64,000 bases of DNA from Mesonia sp. HuA40 (GTDB lineage Bacteria; Bacteroidota; Bacteroidia; Flavobacteriales; Flavobacteriaceae), in contig NZ_VRLT01000056.1 in NCBI RefSeq assembly GCF_008017835.1, forward strand, positions 124,001-188,000, in the 5' to 3' direction. This document shows positions 9,167-18,076 of this stretch, in pieces. Positions within the stretch are counted from its first letter, which is position 1. Each line of letters opens with the position of its first letter. A program made the translations under genes and the position numbers. A model generated the notes under the pieces. It ran no database searches and was not told the DNA's origin. It worked only from the letters and a program-made list of their open reading frames with translations.

Positions 9167-9535
9167 ATGGAAGTACAAGGAACGATAAAGAAAATAGACG
9201 AGACCAAAACTTACGGGAACAACGGATTTAGAAAGCGTGAAGTTGTTGTAACTACCCAAGAACAATATCCGCAACACCTGCTTATTGAATTTGTTCAGGA
9301 TAAATGCGACTTACTGAACAATTTTCAAGTAGGTCAGCCGGTAAAAATTGGTGTAAATTTACGCGGAAGAGAGTGGGTAAGCCCACAAGGTGAAACCAAA
9401 TACTTTAACTCTATTCAGGGCTGGCGTATTGAAGATTTAGGCGGTAGTGCTCCACAAGGAAATGTACCTCCTGTAGATCAGTTTGAACCCGCAAACGATT
9501 TCAATGATGACGATAATGACGATTTACCGTTCTAA
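9167..9535 (+). CDS. DUF3127 protein with SSB-like acidic tail
   Basis: 122-residue protein of the DUF3127 family, widespread in Bacteroidota and of no firmly established function. The first ~90 residues are beta-rich and look like a single small barrel (an OB-type fold is my inference). After a glycine/proline linker the protein ends in an acidic tail, DDDNDDLPF, which closely resembles the C-terminal tip of single-strand DNA-binding proteins (DDDIPF in E. coli). That suggests, but does not show, contact with DNA-repair or replication proteins. It lies four bases after the flavin reductase gene and is followed by a terminator. Confidence 0.85.
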   Translation: MEVQGTIKKIDETKTYGNNGFRKREVVVTTQEQYPQHLLIEFVQDKCDLLNNFQVGQPVKIGVNLRGREWVSPQGETKYFNSIQGWRIEDLGGSAPQGNVPPVDQFEPANDFNDDDNDDLPF

Positions 9536-9556
9536 ATTGATAATTTAAAAACTTTT

Positions 9557-9589
9557 AGCTGTTTTAAACATTTTAAAGCAGCTTTTTTT
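9557..9589 (+). terminator. Rho-independent terminator after the DUF3127 gene
   Basis: Inverted repeat AGCTGTTTTAAA / TTTTAAAGCAGCT (one G-U wobble) followed by seven T. The T run ends directly before the aat start codon at 9590. Confidence 0.8.
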
Positions 9590-10234
9590 ATGTCTATACC
9601 TTTTTTAGATACAAAGCAAGAATTCCCGCATCCCAATACTTCAAACGAAATGGGATTGGTTGCTTATGGTGGTCATTTAACCCCAGAACGCATTTTAAGG
9701 GCGTATAAAAAAGGTATTTTTCCTTGGTATGAAAACGATCAACCCGTATTGTGGTGGTCGCCAAATCCAAGAATGGTTTTGTTTCCAGAGAAGTTAAAGG
9801 TATCAAAAAGTATGAGGAAACTTCTTGATAGGGAGACATTTAAAGTCACTTTTAATCAAGAATTTGAGCAGGTGATTCAAGCCTGTGCACAAGTAAAAAG
9901 ACCAGGCCAAAACGGAACTTGGATTACTAAAGACATTATAAATACCTACACCCAATTGCACCAGCAAGGATTTGCCCATTCGGTAGAGGTTTGGCAAAAC
10001 GAAAGATTGGTAGGAGGGCTTTACGGAATTTGGCTAAAACCTCAAAGGATATTTTGTGGAGAAAGCATGTTTTCTTTAGTAAGTAATGCATCTAAATATG
10101 CATTCATAACTTGGGTTCAATTTTTGGAGAGACAAAAGGTTAGCTTAATTGATTGCCAGGTGCACACCAACCATTTAGCCAGCTTGGGAGCCGAAGAAAT
10201 TGAACGGGAAGCTTTTTTAAGCTATTTGCAGTAA
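9590..10234 (+). CDS. aat: Leucyl/phenylalanyl-tRNA-protein transferase
   Basis: Aat moves Leu or Phe from tRNA to the N-terminus of proteins that begin with Arg or Lys, marking them for degradation by the N-end rule (ClpS-ClpAP in E. coli). The family signature is clear: GGLYGIW followed by FCGESMFSLVSNASKYAF, and an N-terminal ILRAYKKGIFPWYE. 214 residues is close to the usual ~230. The ATG at 9590 lies immediately after the T run of a terminator, so its own promoter position is puzzling (see findings). Confidence 0.95.
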   Translation: MSIPFLDTKQEFPHPNTSNEMGLVAYGGHLTPERILRAYKKGIFPWYENDQPVLWWSPNPRMVLFPEKLKVSKSMRKLLDRETFKVTFNQEFEQVIQACAQVKRPGQNGTWITKDIINTYTQLHQQGFAHSVEVWQNERLVGGLYGIWLKPQRIFCGESMFSLVSNASKYAFITWVQFLERQKVSLIDCQVHTNHLASLGAEEIEREAFLSYLQ

Positions 10235-10237
10235 ATT

Positions 10238-10954
10238 TTACAAATTGATATTTAATCCGCTTATCAAAAACAATTCTGTAAAGGGTTGGTGGGTATAATT
10301 TCGGTGCCGATATTCTAAACCTAAATCTACTTTTGAATTAGCGCCAATTGGTAAACTAAATTTTCCTGTAAAACGCTGACCCAAACTGGGCTTGTTGTAT
10401 TTACCGAATTCCCAAACGCTTTCTGTTGAGGCATTAAAGACTACAGGTTGTTTATCGGCTAAGGCCGGGCTTAAATTAAAACTAGCTCCTATGCGGTAGC
10501 GCCATCTTAATACCAGTTCTTCTCTAAATCGTTGTGCAAAGCGCAGCCGTTGTTCTAATGAGAAACTGTTCAATTTTATTTTGTGGCTGTATTGTTGCAG
10601 AAGTCTTAACTCGTTATGCTTGTCAATAAAAATATCTTTAAAGCGATAGCGAGCTGCCACTGTTGCTTTACCCTTTTCGCCTAGTTTATAATGAGTATAT
10701 TGATTTAACTCTATAAACTCAGCTTCGTATTTTACTTGTTCATCAAATTGGCTGTTATCTTCAATATCGGTGAATACAATCGATCGGTGTGCGATGCCAA
10801 AAGTATAACTCCAAGGCGTTTCGGTCTTGAGATTTAAATTAATTTCTGGATTAATGAAACCATCAAAATGTGTCTGCGAATTGGCTGAAAGGCTAATTAA
10901 AATCAAGGTTAAAAGAGCGAAACTACTTTTTCTGTATTTATAAAGACACTCCAT
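10238..10954 (-). CDS. DUF2490 outer-membrane protein
   Basis: 238-residue protein with an N-terminal export signal ending around SANSQ, followed by alternating hydrophobic/polar strands rich in aromatic residues (for example FSLEQRLRFAQRF, ELVLRWRYRIG). It ends in strands like those of outer-membrane barrels. This fits DUF2490, a Bacteroidota family predicted to form a small beta-barrel of unknown function. It is convergent with aat, only three bases apart, and has no operon partner. Confidence 0.82.
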   Translation of the reverse strand: MECLYKYRKSSFALLTLILISLSANSQTHFDGFINPEINLNLKTETPWSYTFGIAHRSIVFTDIEDNSQFDEQVKYEAEFIELNQYTHYKLGEKGKATVAARYRFKDIFIDKHNELRLLQQYSHKIKLNSFSLEQRLRFAQRFREELVLRWRYRIGASFNLSPALADKQPVVFNASTESVWEFGKYNKPSLGQRFTGKFSLPIGANSKVDLGLEYRHRNYTHQPFTELFLISGLNINL

Positions 10955-11106
10955 AAATGCAAAGATTTTTTTAATCTAAAGTTGACAATTTTTTAAAGTG
11001 GCGAAAATAATTATTCTTAGCTGCTTTTTTTAACTTTATTCTATTTTTATTGAAAATTAAATATCAAGTTGCCGTTTTATTAAATTATACACCAGTAATT
11101 GCCTTG

Positions 11107-11670
11107 TTAAGTTTGCTGTTGTTTAAAACAATATTCCAGATGATCATTCACCAATCCAGCAGCCTGCATAAAGCTATAAACGGTTGTAGCTCCTAAAAAT
11201 TTAAATCCTTTCGCTTTTAGATTTTTACAAATATCAGCACTTAGCTTTGTACTAGAGGGAACCTCTTTTGCGGTTCGGGGGTTGTTATTTTTTGGTATGT
11301 GATTAACAAATGACCAAATGTATTTGCTAAAACTACCAAATTCTTGTTGCAGCCGTATAAAAACTTGGGCATTATGAATCGTAGCTTCAATTTTAGCTCT
11401 ATGCCTAATGATTCCGCTATCGTTTAGTAGTGCTAGAACCCGTTTAGAATCATATTGGGCAACCATAACCGGATTAAATTCATCAAAGGCTTTACGGAAA
11501 TTATCTCGTTTTTTTAATACCGTAATCCAGCTCAAACCAGCTTGAAAGACCTCTAAAGAAAGGATTTCAAATAACTTTTGGTCGTTATATTCGGGTTCAC
11601 CCCATTCTAAATCGTGATATTTCTCATATAAATCATTTCCTTGACACCAAAGACAACGCTGCTTGCTCAT
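11107..11670 (-). CDS. tag: DNA-3-methyladenine glycosylase I
   Basis: Tag removes 3-methyladenine from alkylated DNA, starting base-excision repair. Recognisable features are the N-terminal CLWCQGNDLYEKYHDLEWG, including conserved Cys and Trp, and SLEVFQAGLSWITVLKKR of the helix-hairpin-helix fold. The open frame reaches back to 11772, but the first 34 codons are a hydrophobic stretch overlapping the divergent thioredoxin-like gene. I therefore place the start at the ATG of MSKQRCLW (11670), giving 187 residues, the usual length. Confidence 0.94.
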   Translation of the reverse strand: MSKQRCLWCQGNDLYEKYHDLEWGEPEYNDQKLFEILSLEVFQAGLSWITVLKKRDNFRKAFDEFNPVMVAQYDSKRVLALLNDSGIIRHRAKIEATIHNAQVFIRLQQEFGSFSKYIWSFVNHIPKNNNPRTAKEVPSSTKLSADICKNLKAKGFKFLGATTVYSFMQAAGLVNDHLEYCFKQQQT

Positions 11671-11720
11671 AATTGTGTAATTTTGAATCAACCTTAAAGG
11701 TGCAAAAAATATAAGAAAAA

Positions 11721-12329
11721 ATGAAGGTAAAAGAATTACAATCCGAAGTGGCGAAAGCATTAGAAAACGCAATGACTTATCCTGATTTTAAAGAATTGGT
11801 GATTAAAAGTTTTGAAGAAGGCCGCGTAACGGGGCATACACAATCTGAAGATTTATTAAACTATACCCAACTCAATTTAAAAAGGATTAAGCGATGGGAT
11901 AAAACCCTAAAGGTTGATGAGGCGTTAGCCGATAAAGTTGTAGCCTTTCAAAAAAAAGTGTTTTGGATAGTTGTTGCCGAAGGTTGGTGCGGTGATGTAG
12001 CCCATATTTTGCCAGTTATAAATAAGTTGGCTGAGTTAAATGAGAACATTGAACTAAAAATTGTTCTTCGCGATGACAATAGTTTTTTTATAGATCAATT
12101 CTTGACAAATGGCGCGAGGTCTATTCCTAAATTAGTAATGGTCGATCAAAAATCGCTCGAGGTTTTAGGCGTTTGGGGAGAGCGTCCGGCGCCAGCTAAA
12201 AAATTAATAACCGACTATAAAGCTGCGCATGGGCAAGTAGATGCCACCGTAAAAGAGGAACTTCAACGTTGGTACAACAAAGACAAAGGTAAAACCGTTA
12301 TGAAAGAATTAAGTTTGCTTCTAGCTTAA
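11721..12329 (+). CDS. Thioredoxin-family protein without a CXXC pair
   Basis: 202-residue cytoplasmic protein (no signal peptide). A helical N-terminal third is followed by a thioredoxin-like domain: VVAEGWCGDVAHILPVINKLA is the helix that normally carries the redox motif, and SIPKLV resembles the cis-proline loop. The active site reads C-G-D-V, with the second Cys replaced by Val, so it cannot form the usual internal disulfide. It may instead act through one Cys or as a binding fold. It is divergent from tag; its 3' end overlaps truB by nine bases. Confidence 0.85.
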   Translation: MKVKELQSEVAKALENAMTYPDFKELVIKSFEEGRVTGHTQSEDLLNYTQLNLKRIKRWDKTLKVDEALADKVVAFQKKVFWIVVAEGWCGDVAHILPVINKLAELNENIELKIVLRDDNSFFIDQFLTNGARSIPKLVMVDQKSLEVLGVWGERPAPAKKLITDYKAAHGQVDATVKEELQRWYNKDKGKTVMKELSLLLA

Positions 12330-13028
12330 ATCTTTTGGCAATTTGGCAATAAAAGTATCTAAAGTATAGGCGTTTTCAACGTTGAAATCGCCTATTTTTG
12401 TGCGTCTTAACTCGGTAAGGTGAGCACCATTGTTTACAACTTGACCTAAATCGTGAGCCAAGCTTCTAATATAAGTTCCTTTGCTGCATTTTACCTTAAA
12501 CTCTACATCGGGTAAATTTATTTTCCCAATAGAAAATTCGTCTATGCGAACAGGGCGACCTTCTATTTTTATTTCTTGGCCTTTGCGTGCATATTCATAC
12601 AGTCTTTTGCCATCCTTCTTTAAGGCCGAGAAAACAGGGGGTTTTTGAATGATGTCTCCTTCAAAGCTGGCCGCTTTTGTTTTTATAATTGCCGGTTGCA
12701 AATCATTAATCGGATAAGTTTTGTCGATATCCGTTTCTAAATCGTAAGAAGGAGTAGTTGCCCCAAAACGAATAGTCCCTGTATATTCCTTGGGTAAGCC
12801 TTGAATTTCATGAATGGTTTTGGTAAATTTTCCCGTACAAATAATCAATAATCCAGTGGCTAAGGGATCTAGAGTCCCTGCGTGACCTACTTTAATTTTT
12901 TTTATGCCATAATTTTTTTTGATTAACCAGCGTACCTTATTAACTAATTGGAAAGAGGTCCACTCCAAGGGTTTATCAAATAATAAAACTTGGCCTTCTT
13001 TAAAATCTTCTAGACTAAAAAAACTCAA
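12321..13028 (-). CDS. truB: tRNA pseudouridine-55 synthase
   Basis: TruB makes pseudouridine 55 in the T-loop of tRNAs. The catalytic motif VGHAGTLDPLATGLL (Asp nucleophile) is near residues 47-61; YEYARKG and SKGTYIRSLAHDLG are other family motifs. The protein has 235 residues and lacks a large C-terminal PUA domain, as in many Bacteroidota. The start codon is TTG (13026-13028): there is no ATG in frame before the conserved FDKPLEWTSF region. It is last in the ftsX-DUF3098-uppP-truB operon, 16 bases after uppP. Confidence 0.95.
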   Translation of the reverse strand: MSFFSLEDFKEGQVLLFDKPLEWTSFQLVNKVRWLIKKNYGIKKIKVGHAGTLDPLATGLLIICTGKFTKTIHEIQGLPKEYTGTIRFGATTPSYDLETDIDKTYPINDLQPAIIKTKAASFEGDIIQKPPVFSALKKDGKRLYEYARKGQEIKIEGRPVRIDEFSIGKINLPDVEFKVKCSKGTYIRSLAHDLGQVVNNGAHLTELRRTKIGDFNVENAYTLDTFIAKLPKDLS

Positions 13029-13044
13029 AAAAATAATATTTTAA

Positions 13045-13830
13045 TTAATAACTTACCGCTAAGGCTATGATTCCCACCACTAAGCAATATATAGCAAAAT
13101 AAGAAAGTTTGCTTTTACGTACCAGTGCAATCATCCAAGTACAAGCGAAGAGGCCAGCAACAAAGGCACTTATAAAACCAACAAATAATGCCGTACTGTT
13201 GCCAGTATGGCTTAAATCGCCGCTAAGTATATCTTTAGCAATTTTCCCCAATATTAATGGGACCACCATTAAAAAAGAAAATCGTGCTGCCTTGGTTTTG
13301 TCATTTCCCAATAAAACAGAAGTAGATATAGTGGCACCACTTCGGGAAATACCAGGAAGCATGGCAATAGCTTGAGCTAACCCAATAACAAATGCATTGG
13401 AGTAGCTAACCGGCTTTAAAGTACTTTTTGCTTTATCGGCCAACCATAGAAGCAAAGCAGTTACAATCAGCATAGCTCCTACTAGAAACACGCTTCCTCC
13501 AAATAATTGTTCTAACTGTTCTTCAAATAGCACCCCAATTATGGCTGCTGGAATCATCGATAATATAATCTTTAAGGTAAATTGAGTTTCCTCGTTCCAT
13601 TTGAATGCTACCACCCCTTTAACTATAGTGTAAATATCTTTACGGAATATTACCAAGGTGCTCAGCGCAGTAGCAAAATGCATCACAACGGTGAATAGCA
13701 TACTCTCTTGAGGTATACTATCATCACCCAAAATCGCTTTGCCTAGCTCTAAATGACCACTTGAAGATACCGGTAAGAACTCGGTTAATCCTTGAATAAT
13801 GCCAAGAACAAGCGCATCTAAAACATCCAT
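13045..13830 (-). CDS. uppP: Undecaprenyl-diphosphatase (BacA type)
   Basis: Integral inner-membrane phosphatase that recycles undecaprenyl pyrophosphate to the monophosphate carrier used for cell-wall and O-antigen building; extra copies give bacitracin resistance. The two family signatures are present: GLTEFLPVSSSGHLELG near the N-terminus and PGISRSGATIS at about residues 156-166. Several membrane helices span the 261 residues. The stop of the upstream DUF3098 gene overlaps its ATG by one base (TAATG), indicating coupled translation. Confidence 0.95.
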   Translation of the reverse strand: MDVLDALVLGIIQGLTEFLPVSSSGHLELGKAILGDDSIPQESMLFTVVMHFATALSTLVIFRKDIYTIVKGVVAFKWNEETQFTLKIILSMIPAAIIGVLFEEQLEQLFGGSVFLVGAMLIVTALLLWLADKAKSTLKPVSYSNAFVIGLAQAIAMLPGISRSGATISTSVLLGNDKTKAARFSFLMVVPLILGKIAKDILSGDLSHTGNSTALFVGFISAFVAGLFACTWMIALVRKSKLSYFAIYCLVVGIIALAVSY

Positions 13831-14099
13831 TATTTCTTTTTACTTGGATTTAAAAGAATGGCGTAAACCTCAATACCAAAACCTAGTAGCACAAGACTAG
13901 GTGCGAGATGAATACGTCTCCAACTGTAAATATCGGGATTAAATACTTCTGGATTATCGCTTCCGCCTCCGGCCATCAATAAATAACCCAAGGCAATAAC
14001 GGCTAAACCAACAGCCATAAAAATGTAGTTCTTCTTCTCAAAAATGAAATAGGCCTCTGGCTTTTCCTGTTCTCTTTCTCGTCTCTTTTGCTCTCCCAT
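13830..14099 (-). CDS. DUF3098 membrane protein
   Basis: 89-residue protein with a charged N-terminus (RREREQEKPEAY), then two membrane helices (about 27-44 and 66-83). It matches DUF3098, a Bacteroidota family usually encoded between ftsX and uppP, exactly as here. The function is unknown; the conserved position suggests a cell-division or cell-wall role, which is inference. It overlaps uppP by one base and lies 27 bases after ftsX. Confidence 0.88.
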   Translation of the reverse strand: MGEQKRREREQEKPEAYFIFEKKNYIFMAVGLAVIALGYLLMAGGGSDNPEVFNPDIYSWRRIHLAPSLVLLGFGIEVYAILLNPSKKK

Positions 14100-14126
14100 A
14101 ATTTTTTTTAAAGCTATAGATAGCGC

Positions 14127-15005
14127 TTAATAATATAATTCGTCTGTTTTTAAGTTTAAAAATCTTGAGGTAGCAAAGAAGGTGCTAATCCAAGATATAA
14201 CCAAACCTAAAATGAATACACCGGCAAATATAGCAATAAGTAGTCGATGATCGGTTAGTAATTGCAATTCAGGAAAAGCTTTGTCTAAATAATAAAGAAC
14301 GGCAGCCATCCCCGAGAGCGCTAGAATAGAACCAATAATTCCTAGCTTTATACTTTTCCAAATAAACGGTCTGCGTATAAAACCTTTGGTAGCACCAACC
14401 ATTTGCATAGTTTTAATGGTAAATCGCTTGGAGTACACCGAGAGTCTTATACTGCTGTTGATCAACAATACGGCTATAAAGGTGAAAATACCACTAATGA
14501 TTAAAATCCAAAAGCTTATGCGTTTAATATTGTCATTGAGCAGGGCGATCAAAGGCTTGTCATACACCACTTCTTCAATAAAATTTTTATTGCTAAGATC
14601 TTTCGATATTTCTGCAATCTTAGCTTCAGAAACATAATCGGCTTTAAAATAAACGTCTATAGAGTTTTTTAGGGGGTTATATCCTAAAAAATCCATAAAG
14701 TCTTCACCAATCTCTTGACTATGCGCTTTAGCGGCATCTTCCTTGCTAACAAATTGAGTAGATTTGGTGTAATCGGCTAAAGCTAAGCTTTTCTCTAATT
14801 GATTAATTTCTACTTCTTTGGCGCTATCTTTTAAAAATATACTCAAGGCGATTTGCTCTTTAAAGTGGTCGGCTACTTTTTTGGTGTTTAAAACCAGCAA
14901 TCCTAATAAACCTAATAAAAATAATACCAATGCGATACTTATTACCACAGAAAAGTAAGAAGAGATTAAACGCCTTTTTTGGTATTTTTCAAAAGAAGAA
15001 CTCAT
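14127..15005 (-). CDS. ftsX: Cell-division protein FtsX
   Basis: FtsX is the membrane half of the FtsEX complex, which links the divisome to cell-wall hydrolases. The topology is as expected: a first helix at about 22-44 with cytoplasmic N-terminus, a large periplasmic domain (about 45-165), then three more helices, with the loop FTIKTMQMVGATKGFIRRPF where FtsE would contact. The frame is open to 15110, but the extra 35 codons are not family-like, so I use the ATG of MSSSFEKYQ at 15005 (292 residues). No ftsE is adjacent. It heads the operon ending in truB. Confidence 0.93.
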   Translation of the reverse strand: MSSSFEKYQKRRLISSYFSVVISIALVLFLLGLLGLLVLNTKKVADHFKEQIALSIFLKDSAKEVEINQLEKSLALADYTKSTQFVSKEDAAKAHSQEIGEDFMDFLGYNPLKNSIDVYFKADYVSEAKIAEISKDLSNKNFIEEVVYDKPLIALLNDNIKRISFWILIISGIFTFIAVLLINSSIRLSVYSKRFTIKTMQMVGATKGFIRRPFIWKSIKLGIIGSILALSGMAAVLYYLDKAFPELQLLTDHRLLIAIFAGVFILGLVISWISTFFATSRFLNLKTDELYY

Positions 15006-15098
15006 AAAGAATAGGCTTGTAATTTTTGTAAAAATAATAAAGTAATTGAAACTAGTTTCTTTAAAACGATCAAACTTTTCACTTTCGTACATTAATAG

Positions 15099-15106
15099 TA
15101 CTTTTG
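15099..15106 (+). promoter_or_regulatory. Likely -7 promoter element for leuS
   Basis: TACTTTTG matches the Bacteroidota TAnnTTTG consensus, 44 bases before the leuS ATG. No convincing TTG -33 box was found at 17-23 bases upstream. Confidence 0.45.
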
Positions 15107-15150
15107 CCAATCAAAATAATTATTAATGGCATTTTTCGAACGCGTTAACC

Positions 15151-18024
15151 ATGAGTTATAATTTTAATACTATAGAAGCCAAATGGCAAAAATACTGGGA
15201 ACAGAACCATACTTTTAAATCCAGTAATAAAAGCGATAAACCAAAATATTATGTGTTAGACATGTTTCCTTATCCTTCTGGGGCTGGTTTGCACGTGGGG
15301 CACCCCTTGGGGTATATTGCCAGCGATATTTTTGCACGTTATAAAAGACATACCGGCTTTAATGTATTGCATCCTCAGGGTTATGATTCATTTGGTCTAC
15401 CCGCCGAACAATATGCTATTTTAACAGGACAACACCCCGCCGATACTACCAAAGTTAATATTGAAGGAGGAACAGATAAAGCTGGAAACCAAATTGCTGG
15501 TTATAGAAATCAATTAGATAAAATTGGTTTTTCTTTTGATTGGAGTAGAGAGGTGCGTACCAGTGATCCCGAGTATTATAAGTGGACCCAATGGATTTTT
15601 ATACAGCTTTTTGAGTCTTATTACTGTTTTGATGAAAACAAAGCCAGACCGATAACTGAGTTAGTACAAGTGTTTGAGGCAAGTGGTAACCAAGAAGTCA
15701 ATGTGGCTTGCGATGAAGAAGTTCTTAGTTTTACTGCAGCACAATGGAGAGAATGGGATAGGAAAGAGCAGGAGGCAATCTTATTGCAATACCGCTTAGC
15801 TTTCTTGGCAGAAACAGAAGTTAATTGGTGCCCTGAATTGGGTACGGTTTTAGCTAACGATGAAATTGTGAATGGTGTTTCTGAACGCGGTGGACACCCC
15901 GTAGTTAGAAAAAAAATGAAGCAGTGGAGTATGCGCATTTCTGCTTACGCCGAAAGACTTTTACAGGATTTAGAAAGCTTAGACTGGACAGAGAGCTTAA
16001 AAGAAACTCAACGCAATTGGATAGGAAGGTCAACTGGGGCTCAGGTAAAATTTAAAGTGCAAAATGATGAAGCTTTTATCGAAGTATTTACTACCCGACC
16101 AGATACTATTTTTGGTGTTAGCTTTATGACGCTAGCTCCAGAGCATTCATTGGTTCAAAAAATAACTACAGAAAAGCAAAAAGAGGCTGTGAAGCAGTAT
16201 GTAGAAGCTGCAGCCAAGAGAAGTGAGCGAGAAAGAATGTCCGATGTAAAGCATATTTCTGGTGTATTTACTGGCGCATATGCCTTGCACCCTTTTACTC
16301 AAGAACCTATCCCTATCTGGGTAGGTGATTATGTGTTGGCTAGTTATGGTACAGGGGCAGTTATGGCAGTTCCTTGTGGCGATCAGCGCGATTATGATTT
16401 TGCTAAACATTTTGATATACCTATAATAAACATTTTTGAAGGTGTAGACATTAGCCAAGAGGCTTTTACAGAAAAAGATAATCAGGTTAAACTTACCAAC
16501 TCTGATTTTCTAAATGGCTTGACCTATGAATCGGGTATGCAAAAAGCGATAGAAAAGTTAGAGCAAGAAAAACAAGGAGTAGAAAAAACAAATTATCGCT
16601 TACGTGATGCTGTCTTTAGTAGACAACGTTATTGGGGCGAGCCTTTTCCTGTATATTACAAAAACGGGTTGCCTCAAACAATTGCACCTAAGCATCTTCC
16701 TATAGTATTACCTGAGATAGAAAAGTATTTACCAACAGAAAGTGGAGAGCCGCCGCTAGGTCGTGCAGATATTTGGGCCTGGGATACCGTTAAAAACCAA
16801 GTGGTGAGTAATCAAGAAATAGATCATAAAAATATTTTCCCTTTAGAGTTAAACACCATGCCTGGATGGGCAGGTAGCTCTTGGTACTTCTTTAGGTATA
16901 TGGAGCCTGGTAAACACGAAGAAAACTCAAAACGAGATAGTGTTTTTGCTTCCGCGGAAGCGTTAAATTACTGGGAAAATGTAGATTTATATATTGGTGG
17001 AAGCGAGCACGCAACCGGTCATTTATTGTATGCTAGGTTTTGGACTAAATTCTTAAATGATCGGCAATTTGTACCCGTTAATGAGCCTTTTAAAAAGTTG
17101 ATCAACCAAGGTATGATTTTAGGAGAAAGTGCTTTTGTTTACCGTATAGCAAATCAAAACAAATTTGTTAGTGCCGGATTAAAAGATAATTACGACACAC
17201 AAGCTATTCACGTAGATGTATCTTTGGTGAATAACTCAAATGAGCTAGATATAGAAGGCTTTAAAAATTGGCGTGAGGAATATAAAGAGGCTACTTTTAT
17301 TACTGAAGATGATGCGACTTATCAAGTAGGGCGTGAGGTCGAAAAAATGTCTAAGTCTAAATACAATGTGGTAAATCCTGATGTGATATGCCAGGAATAT
17401 GGTGCGGACACTTTGCGTATGTATGAAATGTTTTTAGGACCTTTAGAGCAATCTAAGCCTTGGAATACAGCGGGTCTTTCTGGAGTTCATAATTTCCTAA
17501 AGAAATTATGGAAGCTATACCATAAAGGAGATGAGTTTGTGATAAGCGAGGAGCAACCTAGCAATGATGCCTTAAAAATTTTACATAAAACTATTAAAAA
17601 AGTTAGAGAAGATATTGAGGCGTTCAGTTTTAATACATCGGTTTCTACTTTTATGATATGTGTGAACGAATTGGCAGCCTTGAAATGTAATGCTCGTGCA
17701 GTTTTAGAACCACTTGTTATATTAATCGCTCCTTATGCCCCTCATATTGCCGAAGAGCTTTGGGAAAAAATGGGTCATAAACAAAGTATTAGCTTTGCCG
17801 ATTATCCTATTTTCGAAGAAAAATTTTTGAAGGAGAGTTCGAAGAATTACCCTATTTCTTTTAATGGAAAAATGCGATTTACCCTAGAGTTAAGTTTAGA
17901 GCTTTCTAAAGATGAAATTGAACAAATCGTTATGGCAGATGAGAGAACCCAAAAACAATTAGCAGGGCGTACCCCAAAAAAGGTTATTATTGTGCCAGGT
18001 AAAATTGTAAATATTGTAGGTTAA
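15151..18024 (+). CDS. leuS: Leucyl-tRNA synthetase
   Basis: Class I synthetase that charges tRNA-Leu. The HIGH motif appears as HVGH at residues 48-51 and the KMSKS loop at 732-736. A CP1 editing domain sits between them (TTRPDTIFG, and GTGAVMAVPCGDQRDYDFA as the editing pocket). The protein has 957 residues against about 860 in E. coli. The excess comes from Bacteroidota-typical insertions, one around residues 165-210 and one just before KMSKS. It is transcribed alone and ends at a strong terminator. Confidence 0.97.
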   Translation: MSYNFNTIEAKWQKYWEQNHTFKSSNKSDKPKYYVLDMFPYPSGAGLHVGHPLGYIASDIFARYKRHTGFNVLHPQGYDSFGLPAEQYAILTGQHPADTTKVNIEGGTDKAGNQIAGYRNQLDKIGFSFDWSREVRTSDPEYYKWTQWIFIQLFESYYCFDENKARPITELVQVFEASGNQEVNVACDEEVLSFTAAQWREWDRKEQEAILLQYRLAFLAETEVNWCPELGTVLANDEIVNGVSERGGHPVVRKKMKQWSMRISAYAERLLQDLESLDWTESLKETQRNWIGRSTGAQVKFKVQNDEAFIEVFTTRPDTIFGVSFMTLAPEHSLVQKITTEKQKEAVKQYVEAAAKRSERERMSDVKHISGVFTGAYALHPFTQEPIPIWVGDYVLASYGTGAVMAVPCGDQRDYDFAKHFDIPIINIFEGVDISQEAFTEKDNQVKLTNSDFLNGLTYESGMQKAIEKLEQEKQGVEKTNYRLRDAVFSRQRYWGEPFPVYYKNGLPQTIAPKHLPIVLPEIEKYLPTESGEPPLGRADIWAWDTVKNQVVSNQEIDHKNIFPLELNTMPGWAGSSWYFFRYMEPGKHEENSKRDSVFASAEALNYWENVDLYIGGSEHATGHLLYARFWTKFLNDRQFVPVNEPFKKLINQGMILGESAFVYRIANQNKFVSAGLKDNYDTQAIHVDVSLVNNSNELDIEGFKNWREEYKEATFITEDDATYQVGREVEKMSKSKYNVVNPDVICQEYGADTLRMYEMFLGPLEQSKPWNTAGLSGVHNFLKKLWKLYHKGDEFVISEEQPSNDALKILHKTIKKVREDIEAFSFNTSVSTFMICVNELAALKCNARAVLEPLVILIAPYAPHIAEELWEKMGHKQSISFADYPIFEEKFLKESSKNYPISFNGKMRFTLELSLELSKDEIEQIVMADERTQKQLAGRTPKKVIIVPGKIVNIVG

Positions 18025-18043
18025 AAACATAACCATATAAGTC

Positions 18044-18076
18044 AAAACGCGTTACTTAAAAGTAGCGCGTTTTTTT
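18044..18076 (+). terminator. Rho-independent terminator of leuS
   Basis: Stem AAAACGCG-T-TACT / AGTA-G-CGCGTTTT with loop TAAA, followed by a T run. The T run reaches the stop codon of the convergent BON-LysM gene, so it may serve both directions. Confidence 0.85.

Noticed and set aside
11671-11772. Longer start for tag
   Set aside because: The extra 34 codons are a hydrophobic run unlike any glycosylase and overlap the start of the divergent thioredoxin-like gene.
15006-15110. Longer start for ftsX
   Set aside because: The N-terminal extension of 35 codons is not found in FtsX and would overlap the leuS promoter region.
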